A stretch of DNA of 64,000 nt, from assembly GCA_037783545.1 (NCBI GenBank), contig JBBELK010001231.1:186001-250000 (forward strand). Direction: 5' to 3'. The position numbers and the translations under genes are program-made. Origin of the DNA: Henricia sp. BOLD:AAB3569. Taxonomy: Eukaryota; Echinodermata; Asteroidea; Spinulosida; Echinasteridae. Under the pieces are notes generated by a model that had not been told where the DNA came from, did not search any database, and worked only from the letters and a program-made list of their open reading frames with translations. Positions 55,666 through 64,000 of the stretch are shown here, piece after piece. Within the stretch, counting starts at the first letter, position 1; every line of letters starts with the position of its first letter.

Positions 55666-56677
55666 GATTCCATTTATTAGGGTGCCAGTTCATGACATTG
55701 GTGCCAAATTTAGAAAATGGTTAAATTGTTCCAAGTGCGTCTTATCTCTGTGCCAAAACATGTAAATTTCATGAAATGACTAAAAACATTTGCATTAAAT
55801 ACCATGCAAATTGCCACAGCAGTTCCAATTTGCACGCACTTTTCCAGATTTCACGTGTAAAGGGAGACACCAAACTGAACAAATTATTCAATGTAGGCTT
55901 AAGAGAGAAATATTATATGGCAAGATAAATATCACCAAGGTAGTTTAATTTGAACTACTTCTAACATATAACAGTAATTGATACTTGGACAATACAATTT
56001 GCTTCATCACCCATAATGTATACACTATTATCATCTTTAGCATAACATTTGCGCTGCTTTACATTTACAAAGTAAAAATGAGCAATACTGGTCCTCAGCA
56101 TTTACAAATGAGTTGAAGAAACAAATTTCAGCCCATGTTAGAGATTAGATCAAAAATAAATTCACCACGAGAAAACAGATTTTGGGTTTCACGTGTAAAG
56201 GGGACACCAAAATTTTTGGTGTCCCTTTACATTAGGAACCAGGCACAATCGTATTTGACAGACAATCTTGTAATGGTTTTTCTTGTCATTATCATTTCTG
56301 GGAATGCTCTACAAATGTCTTGTAATAAATTTCCTGAGCTACATCCACTATCTTTACATAAATTTTGATACATTAAAGGTATGCATGCCTTAACGTGTAA
56401 AGGGGACACCGAAAATGTTGGTGTCCGCTTTACATCGGGAACCAGGCACAATCTTATTTGAGAGTCAATCTTGTAATGGTTTTCTACAAATGTCTGCCAA
56501 AGTACATGACATGTACATGTATAGGTTTAGACCAGTTTGTATTTCTCTTAAAGTAAATTTAGGGAGTACATTTTTATCCAACCAGCAGTTACCTGGTGGT
56601 TTCCTTCGGTAACCGGCAATTGGATAAAATGTGCTTCATTACTAACCACCAATTACTAATAAAATATAACATTTCAT
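55666..56677. repeat. Intron 8 DNA with three GTGTAAAGGGGACACC hairpin motifs
   Basis: ACGTGTAAAGGGAGACACCA (55854), ACGTGTAAAGGGGACACCAA followed by TTGGTGTCCCTTTAC (56190-56232), and ACGTGTAAAGGGGACACCGA followed by TTGGTGTCCGCTTTAC (56394-56435). The last two are followed by the same GGAACCAGGCACAATC and TTGTAATGGTTTT, so a ~205-bp unit is tandemly repeated. Confidence 0.7.
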
Positions 56678-57244
56678 TTAAAGGCCTTGTAGATGATCTG
56701 TTTTTGAGCGATTCTGCGAATACAACCATTATAAATCAAAAGAAAGACATCAACAAACTCATCCGAAGAAATTTCAGCTTTGTCAAATGTACCACGTTTA
56801 AAAAAAACATGAAAATCCAAATGCGTTTTCCTGGTCTTGGCGGGGTGTTTCAAATATTCGTTCTCAGTTGATCGGGTACTATGTGGCTTGCGTCATGCAC
56901 TCTGTGGCGCACATCATATACTGCGTGTGCGCGCGATCCATAAAAATGCATCGCGTTGGAACACGCACACGCAGTACAACAGCGCCCATGCATTTTGGAC
57001 GCGTACCGGTAGATGCGAACCAAAAATAAGTAAATCTAGATAATTTCATCTTTACGGATTATTTTCTGGTAAAATTATATCATTTTAAGCGGAAACCTTT
57101 CATTAGGTAGTTGCTATTAATTCAATCTGTACTTTCAGAAATTTCCCCCTGTAAACTCGTCGATTACTTTTTGGGCTCATTGCAAATACACTCAGTGATC
57201 TCCACTGGTCCAAATTTTGTCCGGGCGCGCCGATGTCGCTCAGT

Positions 57245-57278
<34 letters not shown>

Positions 57279-57726
57279 GCGATGGCGACAGCGGCAGCAC
57301 GTACTCACCCAAACACACAACCACGAACGCACCCGGACGTACGTCGCGACACAGTGGTTGGCATGCAGCGCCCTCAAGAGTAAAAAAAAACGGCTCTTGA
57401 GGGCGCTGTTCAACAAATGCATACTGTCATAGCCATTATCGATGCGAATTTGGGTTGCCGATCCGATAGATTTGCGTGGTAAATGACCGATAATGACACC
57501 AGTGACTACCGAATCACGTTAGGTGAATATACACCGCATTTTGGAATGACTCGGCTGTACTTTCATAGTGTTTTGGAGGAGAAATTATATTTTTTTTGTC
57601 CGGGCGGCACAATGTTTTGTCCGGGCGGCACATTTTTGTCCGGGCGCTAACGGTACCTCTTATGATTTTGTCCGGGCGGCGCGCCCGGACAAAACCGGTA
57701 GTGGAGAACACTGACACTGGGCCTCC
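56678..57726 (+). mobile_element. MITE D, copy 3, interrupted by element F (intron 8)
   Basis: Starts TTAAAGGCCTTGTAGATGAT. It continues as at 23907 to GGGCTCATTGCAAATACACT, is broken by element F (57193-57713), and resumes ACACTGGGCCT. The full-length copy reads CATTGCAAATGATCCACTGG uninterrupted, so the break lies in the last ~20 bp of D. Confidence 0.85.
57193..57713 (-). mobile_element. Element F, copy 2 (inverted), with a G run of ~31
   Basis: CAGTGATCTCCACTGGTCCA to CCGGTAGTGGAGAACACTG, the reverse of copy 1. ACACT flanks both sides (57188-57192 and 57714-57718). The homopolymer is now about 31 G against about 22 C in copy 1. The GCGCCCTCAAGAG hairpin and TTGTCCGGGCG words are conserved. 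Confidence 0.9.
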
Positions 57727-57805
57727 ATCCTATTACTATTTAAATTTAACCTAACTGTTAACAGTATCAATACTAAACAGTGTCAATACAAATGTATGAT
57801 CATGG

Positions 57806-57974
57806 CAGGGCTCGAATTCCATGAAGGCAATGGCAACGACTACAATTGCCTTCGTTGCTCCCTTGTAAAATTGAAAAAATACCTCTGGGCCCTTTAAAAT
57901 TGCCTCATATATACTTTCAGAGGTTTCGAAGGTAATCTTTGCAGTGCCCTCTTTGACTTATAATTCGAGCCCTG
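57806..57974. mobile_element. hAT-type MITE Z (intron 8)
   Basis: CAGGGCTCGAATTCCAT to TAATTCGAGCCCTG. CAGGG ends are typical of hAT elements. Inner GAAGGCAATGGCAACGACTA is only loosely palindromic. 169 bp. Confidence 0.75.
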
Positions 57975-58071
57975 CATGCATGGCTGTTGCATTTCTTAAA
58001 GTAAATTTTGCTCGGGTTGACAAGGTATTTTATGATTAGATTTGCCGGGAGCAAAATTACTATCAATGCTA

Positions 58072-58357
58072 GAATAGGGCGACAAATCGTGTGTAAAAAA
58101 TGTATATTAGGGCGACCTGCTCAATAGGGCGACATTTTGGTGTCGCCCTAATATTTTTGAGTTTAAAATTCATTTTTTTTAGGTCAAAAACCATTTTGTT
58201 TAGGTCGAGAACCATTTTTATCGGGACTGGAGCTGTTTCTCTTTGGTCTGCAACAATCTTTGGAAGCTTTGGGTAAAAAATAAGGTGTCATTTTGAGTCA
58301 CTCTTGCCGAAATTTCGGTGGTCCCCGGTGAGAGTCTTCCCGAAATGTCGCCCCATT
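58072..58357. mobile_element. MITE AA, copy 2 (intron 8)
   Basis: GAATAGGGCGACAAATCGTG to GAAATGTCGCCCCATT. It contains three AGGTCNNNAACCATTTTNTT units and a small ATTAGGGCGAC repeat, as at 12924-13190. Confidence 0.7.
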
Positions 58358-58642
58358 GCGGCATTCAGCGTTGTTTAAAGTACACTCGTCATTAATGCAC
58401 TTCGACTTTGTTCGTGTTAACTCAAACATCGCTGGTTGTTTAACGCGAAAGCAAACACAAACACTCCGCGAACACTCATGCATGCAATATTTAGTAGGCC
58501 TACACATGTGAAAATACCATGTACATTTGTGGAATATGTGGAACCAGGTTTAGCCTGGTTGAAGTTTAGCCTAGATGACGTTTGTGGCAAATCTAATGTC
58601 AGCAATAGGATATCATGTTTTTATTTGTTTTTGGTGTTTCAG

Positions 58643-58738
58643 TGGTGACAGCATCTCAAGCAAAGAACCTCATTGACAGCGGTGTGGATGCCTTGCGTGT
58701 TGGCATGGGTAGTGGATCCATTTGCATTACGCAGGAAG
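58643..58738 (+). CDS. IMPDH: IMPDH exon 9 (catalytic cysteine loop)
   Basis: The exon completes Val307 and encodes residues 308-338 ([20 protein letters not shown] then [11 protein letters not shown]) plus one base of codon 339. Cys334 (human Cys331) is the nucleophile that forms the covalent E-XMP intermediate; the [10 protein letters not shown] loop with Gly329 and Gly331 is the potassium-binding signature. Arg325 corresponds to human Arg322. The donor GTGAGT is perfect. The protein breaks off here in this window, one base into the codon expected to be Val. A large minisatellite starts about 110 bases downstream in intron 9. Confidence 0.96.
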
Positions 58739-58844
58739 GTGAGTGCAGTTCGACACGGTTGTAATCTTGTGTACATGTATCATTCCACTAGGTACATTGT
58801 ACATTACCATCTGTACCACAAATCATGCTGTGCACATTGCTAGT

Positions 58845-59635
58845 CTCAGACTTCCAGTCCTGGTCTTCCAGTATTGGTCTTGGTTTCGGACTGCCGGTCT
58901 TGGTTTTGGACTGCCAGTCTTGGTCTTGGTTTTGGACTGTTGGTCTTGGTTTTGGACTGCCAGTCTTGGTCTTGGTTTTGGACTGCCAGTCTTGGTCTTG
59001 GTTTCGGACTGCCAGTCTTGGTCTTGGTCTTGGACTGCCAGTCTTGGTCTTGGTTTCGGACTGCCAGTCTTGGTCTTGGTTTCGGACTGCCAGTCTTGGT
59101 CTTGGTTTCGGACTGCCAGTCTTGGTCTTGGTCTCGGACTGCCAGTCTTGGTCTTGGTTTCGGACTGCCAGTCTTGGTCTTGGTCTTGGACTGCCAGTCT
59201 TGGTCTTGGTTTCGGACTGCCAGTCTTGGTCTTGGTCTTGGACTGCCAGTCTTGGTCTCGGTCTTGGACTGCCAGTCTTGGTCTCAGACAGTTGTTCTTG
59301 ATCTTGCTCTGAGACTTTCAATTTTGGTAGTGGTCTTTCCGACTGCCCGTCTTGGACTGTTGGGCTTTATCTTATTCTTACTCTTACTCTTAGACAGTCT
59401 GTCTCGATCTTGGCTCCATACTATTGGTCTCGATCTTGATCTCCACTGCCAGTCTTGGACTGTTGATCTTGATCTTCCGACTGCCAGTTTTGAACTGTCG
59501 GTCTCGGTCTCTGTCGATCTTGGTCTTGGTCTTGGTCTCTGTCGATCTTGATCTTGGTCTCTGTCGATCTTGATCTTGTTCTTCCGACTGCGAGTCTCCA
59601 GCTGTTGGTCTTGATCTTGCTTTTGGAATGTCAGT
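58845..59635. repeat. Minisatellite, ~24-30-bp unit GGACTGCCAGTCTTGGTCTT (intron 9)
   Basis: Some 20 or more units of GGACTGCCAGTCTTGGTCTT plus GGTTTC or GGTCTT, well ordered to ~59290 and decayed beyond. The unit length is a multiple of three in most cases, so four overlapping ORFs (up to 225 codons, both strands) stay open. These are repeat artefacts. It begins about 110 bp after the exon 9 donor. Confidence 0.92.
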
Positions 59636-59640
59636 CATGG

Positions 59641-61019
59641 TATTGATGTACATGTACGACTTAGGTGCTGAGCTTCACATCGGCACTGAAATTCATCGAT
59701 AACATTGCTAAGTTGCGTGGTAGGTACACATGTACATGTATAGTGCATCATTACGGATGGCCGGAAGTATCTTAATATATCCACTTCAGTCATATGTGTA
59801 CAATTATTGAAAGGGACTACTTTTTCTGTCCAAATTCCTGTGACTGAAGGAGATATACGTGCGGCTTTTTTCATTTGTAGTTCAAATGTTTGCGATACCT
59901 CTCTCCAAGGCAGTTTCATATTCATGTGCCATTTGTTTGGTCCGTGAGGTTGCCGTTTGAAGTGATTTGCAAGCAAATGGGATACCTGTTTGCCAATGAC
60001 CAACTCGGGGTAGCCGTTTTCAAATCCATCCCACACAAGTATTCATCCCACACAAGTATTCATCCCACACAAGTATTCAAAGGTGCACTGTACGTGGAGT
60101 TTCAAGGACCAAATTTGCATCCCTAAAACTCACGGCTAGACTAACTTCAGTCACAAAATTGATCCAATATTCAATGTCGGCATCTGTCTAACAGGGTGTA
60201 ACTTGTTATATTAACATACATGTAGCACACAGTACACGGAGCTTTAATTGAATTTACACAATTTCAGTAAGTACTGTGCAAGCATGGACTTCTGCACAAG
60301 GCTAAATTCTTGATGGTTTTATTTGCATTTCAAATGTCTTGTTTTTAGCATTTCTAGTTAAATTTAGACGATGGCCATCTTAAGTACACATTCAAGAAAT
60401 CATTTTAAGACTGTACAAATGCAGCATACGTATTGGCATAAAGTGTAGTCTCACAAAACCACAAATTTGGACAAGCAGCAGATCTAAATTTGGGGAAGCC
60501 ACACAAGTCAAATAAACTATATGCATTTGATCAAACGGGTCTAGACGTTTATTCTTTGACTAAAAATTGTCGCGTTGAATGTACAATGTTGGATGAGCAG
60601 GCCTTTGGGCCACAGTGACTTTCACTTTTGTTCATCCTGGCCACCTTAGATCGGTTTGTCTTTGTGTCTTTGTTACCCCCCACCCCCCAACTTTACTTTT
60701 TATATTTATATACTTATCAATTTATTACCCTATCTATTTGCTCTCTTGTTTATATGAATATTCTGTTGTATTGTTGCTAGTGTTGGCCGAATAAATAATA
60801 ATAATAATGTACATGTATAATAATACAGATTGTGTGTATTAGAACTCTTAAACCTAACCCCAGCCGTCTTGATCCTACTTCAGTGCTCGCTTTGTAAAAA
60901 GGAAATTGTGTAATACATGTAGTTTTCTTAATATTTACTAGCCTTGACCAAGGCGTTGGGGTTGTCTTCAAGACGGCCTGCTGAAGATAATAGGCTGTGG
61001 GCTCAGCCACGAAACCCTC
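59641..61019. other. Intron 9, unassigned; small 17-bp tandem at 60029
   Basis: CCACACAAGTATTCATC is repeated three times at about 60030-60080. A 133-codon minus ORF (59635-60036) contains no recognised domain. Otherwise nothing supported. Confidence 0.4.
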
Positions 61020-62825
61020 GAAATCCTAGCCCAGCCTGAAGTCATACAAGCCCAGCCCAAAGCAATCCCAGCCCAGCCAAAATCCCTCCCAGCCCAGCTC
61101 AAATCCCTCCCAGCCCAGCCCAAATCCCTCCCAGCCCAGCCCAAATCCATCCTAGCCCATCCCAAGGCCTTCCCAGCCCAGCCCAAGGCCTTCCCAGCCC
61201 AGCCCAAAGCCTCCCCAGCCCAGCCCAAGGCCTTCCCAGCCCAGCCCAAGGCCTTCCCATCCCAGTCCAAAGCCTTCCCAGCCCAGCCCAAAGCCTTCCC
61301 ATCCCAGTCCAAAGCCTTCCCAGCCCGGCACAAAGCCCTCCCAGCCCGGCCAGAATCCCTTCAGCCCATCCCAAAGCCCTGCAAGCCTGAAGCCCTGCAA
61401 GCCTAAAGCCCTCCCAGCCCGAAGCTCTCCCAGCCCGAAGCTCTCCCAGCCCGAAGCTCTCCCAGCCCGAAGCTCTCCCAGCCCGAAGCTCTCCCAGCCC
61501 GAAGCTCTCCCAGCCCCGCCTGAAGCCCCGAGGCCCAGCCCAAAGCCACCCCAGCCCATCCCAAACCCCGCCCAGCCCGAAGCCCGCCCAGCCCGAAGCC
61601 CGCCCAGTCCGAACCCAACCCAGACCAGCCTGAAGCCCTCCCAGCCCAGCCCGAAACCATCCCAGTCCAGCCCAAAACCATCCCAGTCCAGCCTGAAGCT
61701 CTCTCAGTCAAGCCGGAAGCCCTCCCAGCCCAGCCCGAACCCAACCCAGACCAGCCTGAAGCCCTCCCAGCCCGAAGCTTTTCCAGCCCAGGCTGAAGCC
61801 CTTCCAGCTCCGCCTGAAGCCCCGAGGCCCAGCCCAAAGCCACCCCGGCCCATCCCGAACCCCGCCCAGCCCGAAGCCCGCCCAGCCCGAACCCAACCCA
61901 GACCAGCCCGAAGCCCTCCCAGCCCAGCCCGAAACCATCCCAGTCCAGCCCAAAACCATCCCAGTCCAGCCTGAAGCTCTCCCAGTCAAGCCGGAAGCCC
62001 TCCCAGCCCAGCCCGAACCCAACCCAGACCAGCCTGAAGCCCTCCCAGCCCGAAGCTTTTCCAGCCCAGGCTGAAGCCCTTCCAGCTCCGCCTGAAGCCC
62101 TGAGGCCCAGCCCAAAGCCACCCCGGCCCATCCAGAACCCGCCCAGCCTGAAGCCCGCCCAGCCCGAAGCCCTCCCAGCCAAGCCCGATCCCAACCCAGA
62201 CCAGCCTGAAGCCCTCCCAGCCCAGCCCGAAACCATCCCAGGCCAGCCTGAAGCTCTCCCAGTCAAGCCGGAAGCCCAGCCCGCCCAGCCCGAACCCAAC
62301 CCAGCCCAGCCCGAAACCAGCCCAGCCTGAAGCTCTCCCAGTCGAGCAGGAAGCCCTCACAGCCCAGCCCGCAGCCATGCTAGCCCAGCTCGAAGCCCTC
62401 CCAGCCCAGCCCAAAGCCGGGTGCGGCCCTGCCAGCCCAGCCTGAAGCGCTGAAGCCCTGTCCGAAGCTATCCCAGTCCAGCCTGAGGCCATCCCAGCGC
62501 AGCCCGAAGTCATCCCAGCCCAGCCTGAAGCCCTGCTAGCCCAGCTTGAATATGAAGCGCTTAAGCTCTGTCCGAAGCTATCCCAGTCCAGCCCGAGGCC
62601 ATCCCAGCGCAGCCCGAAGCCAACCCAGCCCATTCCGAAGCCACCCAGCCCAGCCCAAAGCCATCCCAATCAAGCCCGAAGCCGTCCCAGCCCAGCCCAA
62701 CCCCAGGACAACCCCAGGCCGGTCCGGCCCAACCTCAGCCCAGCCCACCCTGTCCAATCCATCCCATACCAGGCCAGGCCGACCCAGCCCGGGCCCAGCC
62801 CAACCCGGGCCCAGCCCAACCCATG
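61020..62825. repeat. 1.8-kb C-rich satellite of CCCAGCCCGAAGC-type units (intron 9)
   Basis: Degenerate 10-13-bp units (CCCAGCCCAAAGCC, CCCAGCCCGAAGCTCT and similar) with higher-order repetition: the block from GAACCCAACCCAGACCAGCC at about 61612 is repeated near 61888 and 62015 with the same unit order. G is scarce on the + strand outside GCC words; the minus strand has GGG every 5-8 bases. ORFs of 80-298 codons (minus, Gly/Trp/Leu/Ala-rich) follow from the repeat and are not genes. Confidence 0.95.
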
Positions 62826-63329
62826 CCATTACTCACTGGTGATTTCGCCATCATGAGTTTGTGGCTTTTATCGTTTGTTGGGTTTAATTTTTTTTATATC
62901 AGTGAATTGCCTGACCATGAAAACCCCATGGTAGATATTTAAATCATTGTTCTACACCAAATATTAAACTATAGCGATTTTCAAGGTCAAGGCGGCCATC
63001 TTGGAATTGACCCAGATTTCACCCATTTCCAGTGGCTTGATTTTGGTAGACTTTTCCCGTTATTGACCACAATCAGTCTGGATGTTTTGCTTTGTGGAAC
63101 TGGTGCTGGATTTGTTAGTTGAATCTACATGTACTACACGGTGCGCACTGCACAAGTTCCACCCCAAGGACGCTACCGGTATTGCTGAATCTGTATAGGT
63201 GTTGTTTGCACTACCTGTACTTCTGTACAAGCGACAAGTGAAGGTGAATTAGCTAGCGTCGGTGAGAATGAATGATAGTTAGGGTTTGTTTTGCCCTTAC
63301 CCGACGTACATGTAACCTTATTGGCATTG
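62826..63329. other. Intron 9, unassigned
   Basis: No gene or clear repeat; TACATGTAC near 63126. Confidence 0.35.
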
Positions 63330-63440
63330 TATACTCCCCGGGACACTATGAGAAATCCATTAACGTGCTTAGGTGGGACTCGAACCCACGACCTCTTGCA
63401 TACTAGACAGATGTCTTAACCATTTGACCTCCGAACAGGC
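63330..63440 (-). mobile_element. tRNA-derived SINE 2, copy 2 (intron 9)
   Basis: On the minus strand AAATGGTTAAGACATCTG, CTAGTATGCAAGAGGTCGTG and GGTTCGAGTCCCACC, then TCTCATAGTGTCCCGGGGAG. The T-arm is perfect, but other stems fail. Sister of 51735-51870. Confidence 0.7.
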
Positions 63441-64000
63441 TGGTGTTGAATGTCTCGTTTGAGTCATTAAGCAGTGGGAACTGCAACTGATCAGGGCAAA
63501 GCAGGGTTGAGTCTAAACATGCTTTTGGTAAAGTTTATCTGGGATCAAATTTCAACAATCCGGCGGAAAGAAAACCCCAAAAAGCATAGATATTTTTATT
63601 TTAGTTTTGCAACTGACTGCAGTTCCTTATTTGTGGTTTTGAGTTACAGCCGTCCCCAGTGTGACCAAAAACCCCATGACCCTACAGGACGGCCAACAGG
63701 CTAATGTCTGTAAGTTACAATGCACTCAGAGTTGGTCAGATAATCTATCCCACCGCTGACACCAGTTCTAGTACTTGCACTTCATGTATTGTATGTATTG
63801 TTACCAGTCTTTTTCTTTTGTATTTTTTTATTTTATTTGTCATGTTTTTATATTTTGTTTTGATTTATTGTCATTTCATTTTTTTTCTTTTTGGGTATTT
63901 ATTTCTTTTTGGGTATTTATTTCTTTTTGTTATTAGTTTTATTTATTTATTTCATTTTATTTTCATTTCCATTTTTATATTTCTTTTGTTGCCTGATTTG
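63441..64000. other. Intron 9, unassigned, ending in T-rich simple sequence
   Basis: 63790-64000 is T-rich with TTTCTTTTTGGGTATTTATT repeated. No IMPDH exon 10 is visible; none of the expected GRPQATAV or GGIQNVGHI coding appears. Confidence 0.5.

Noticed and set aside
58743-59551. ORFs of 158-225 codons on + and 177 on the minus strand
   Set aside because: They are read-throughs of a minisatellite whose unit is usually a multiple of three. All overlap each other and follow the IMPDH exon 9 donor.
61403-62299. 298-codon minus-strand ORF, Gly/Trp/Ala/Leu-rich
   Set aside because: It arises entirely from the CCCAGCCCGAAGC satellite, in which stop codons are rare on the minus strand; several frames are open at once and no start context or domain exists.
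63370-63432. tRNA gene on the minus strand
   Set aside because: The T-arm is good but the acceptor stem fails, and a sister copy exists at 51735-51870.
63640-63710. Possible IMPDH exon 10: GGACGGCCAACAGGCTA resembles the GRPQA codons
   Set aside because: The reading frame hits a stop after PTGRPTG, the VLACGRPQATAV context is absent, and the join from exon 9 (one base of codon 339) does not give Val-Leu. Judged a coincidence.

Overview
The window is animal nuclear DNA, most likely from a marine invertebrate. It has one split gene with GT-AG introns, no operons, an AT-rich background, tRNA-derived SINEs, a LINE remnant, and dozens of short inverted-repeat transposons (MITEs). The dispersed palindromic words TACATGTA and TACCGGTA and the very high MITE load resemble echinoderm, hemichordate or cephalochordate genomes; I cannot name the species from sequence alone.

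The only gene I recognise with confidence is inosine-5'-monophosphate dehydrogenase (IMPDH) on the + strand. It runs from the start codon at 25406 and leaves the window at its 3' end. Nine coding exons (25406-25512, 29327-29375, 31739-31840, 41040-41114, 41467-41563, 46233-46430, 51408-51607, 53186-53276, 58643-58738) join in frame. They encode residues 1-338 and the first base of codon 339, including the first part of the TIM barrel, the whole CBS (Bateman) insert and the catalytic-cysteine loop. The remaining ~175 residues (flap and C-terminal barrel) are not found before position 64000. About 1 kb of coding sequence is thus spread over 33 kb.

Layout. 1-23.6 kb: gene desert of repeats, including a perfect 335-bp tandem duplication, several MITE families, LINE and SINE remnants and a 2.2-kb inverted repeat with arms of ~0.8-0.85 kb. 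23.65-25.4 kb: an unrecognised possible exon, then a stack of MITEs forming the region upstream of IMPDH. 25.5-31.7 kb (introns 1-2): nested foldback elements, among them a 719-bp palindrome and a 189-bp near-perfect palindrome with a 9-bp target duplication. 31.8-41 kb (intron 3): a LINE reverse-transcriptase pseudogene split by another insertion, then DNA rich in TACATGTA. 41-58.7 kb: exons 4-9 among MITEs and a 350-bp tandem repeat, one unit of which was hit by a C-tract-bearing element. 58.8-62.8 kb (intron 9): two large minisatellites, one about 1.8 kb and extremely C-rich on the sense strand.

The transposons give the main biological story. Several families (called A, C, D, E and B' here) sit between TTAA tetranucleotides and begin AAAGG or AAAGA, suggesting mobilisation by one TTAA-targeting transposase. 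Four insertions can be read against an uninterrupted relative or host sequence within the window. I see no new protein-coding system; the unusual content is the architecture of the mobile DNA.
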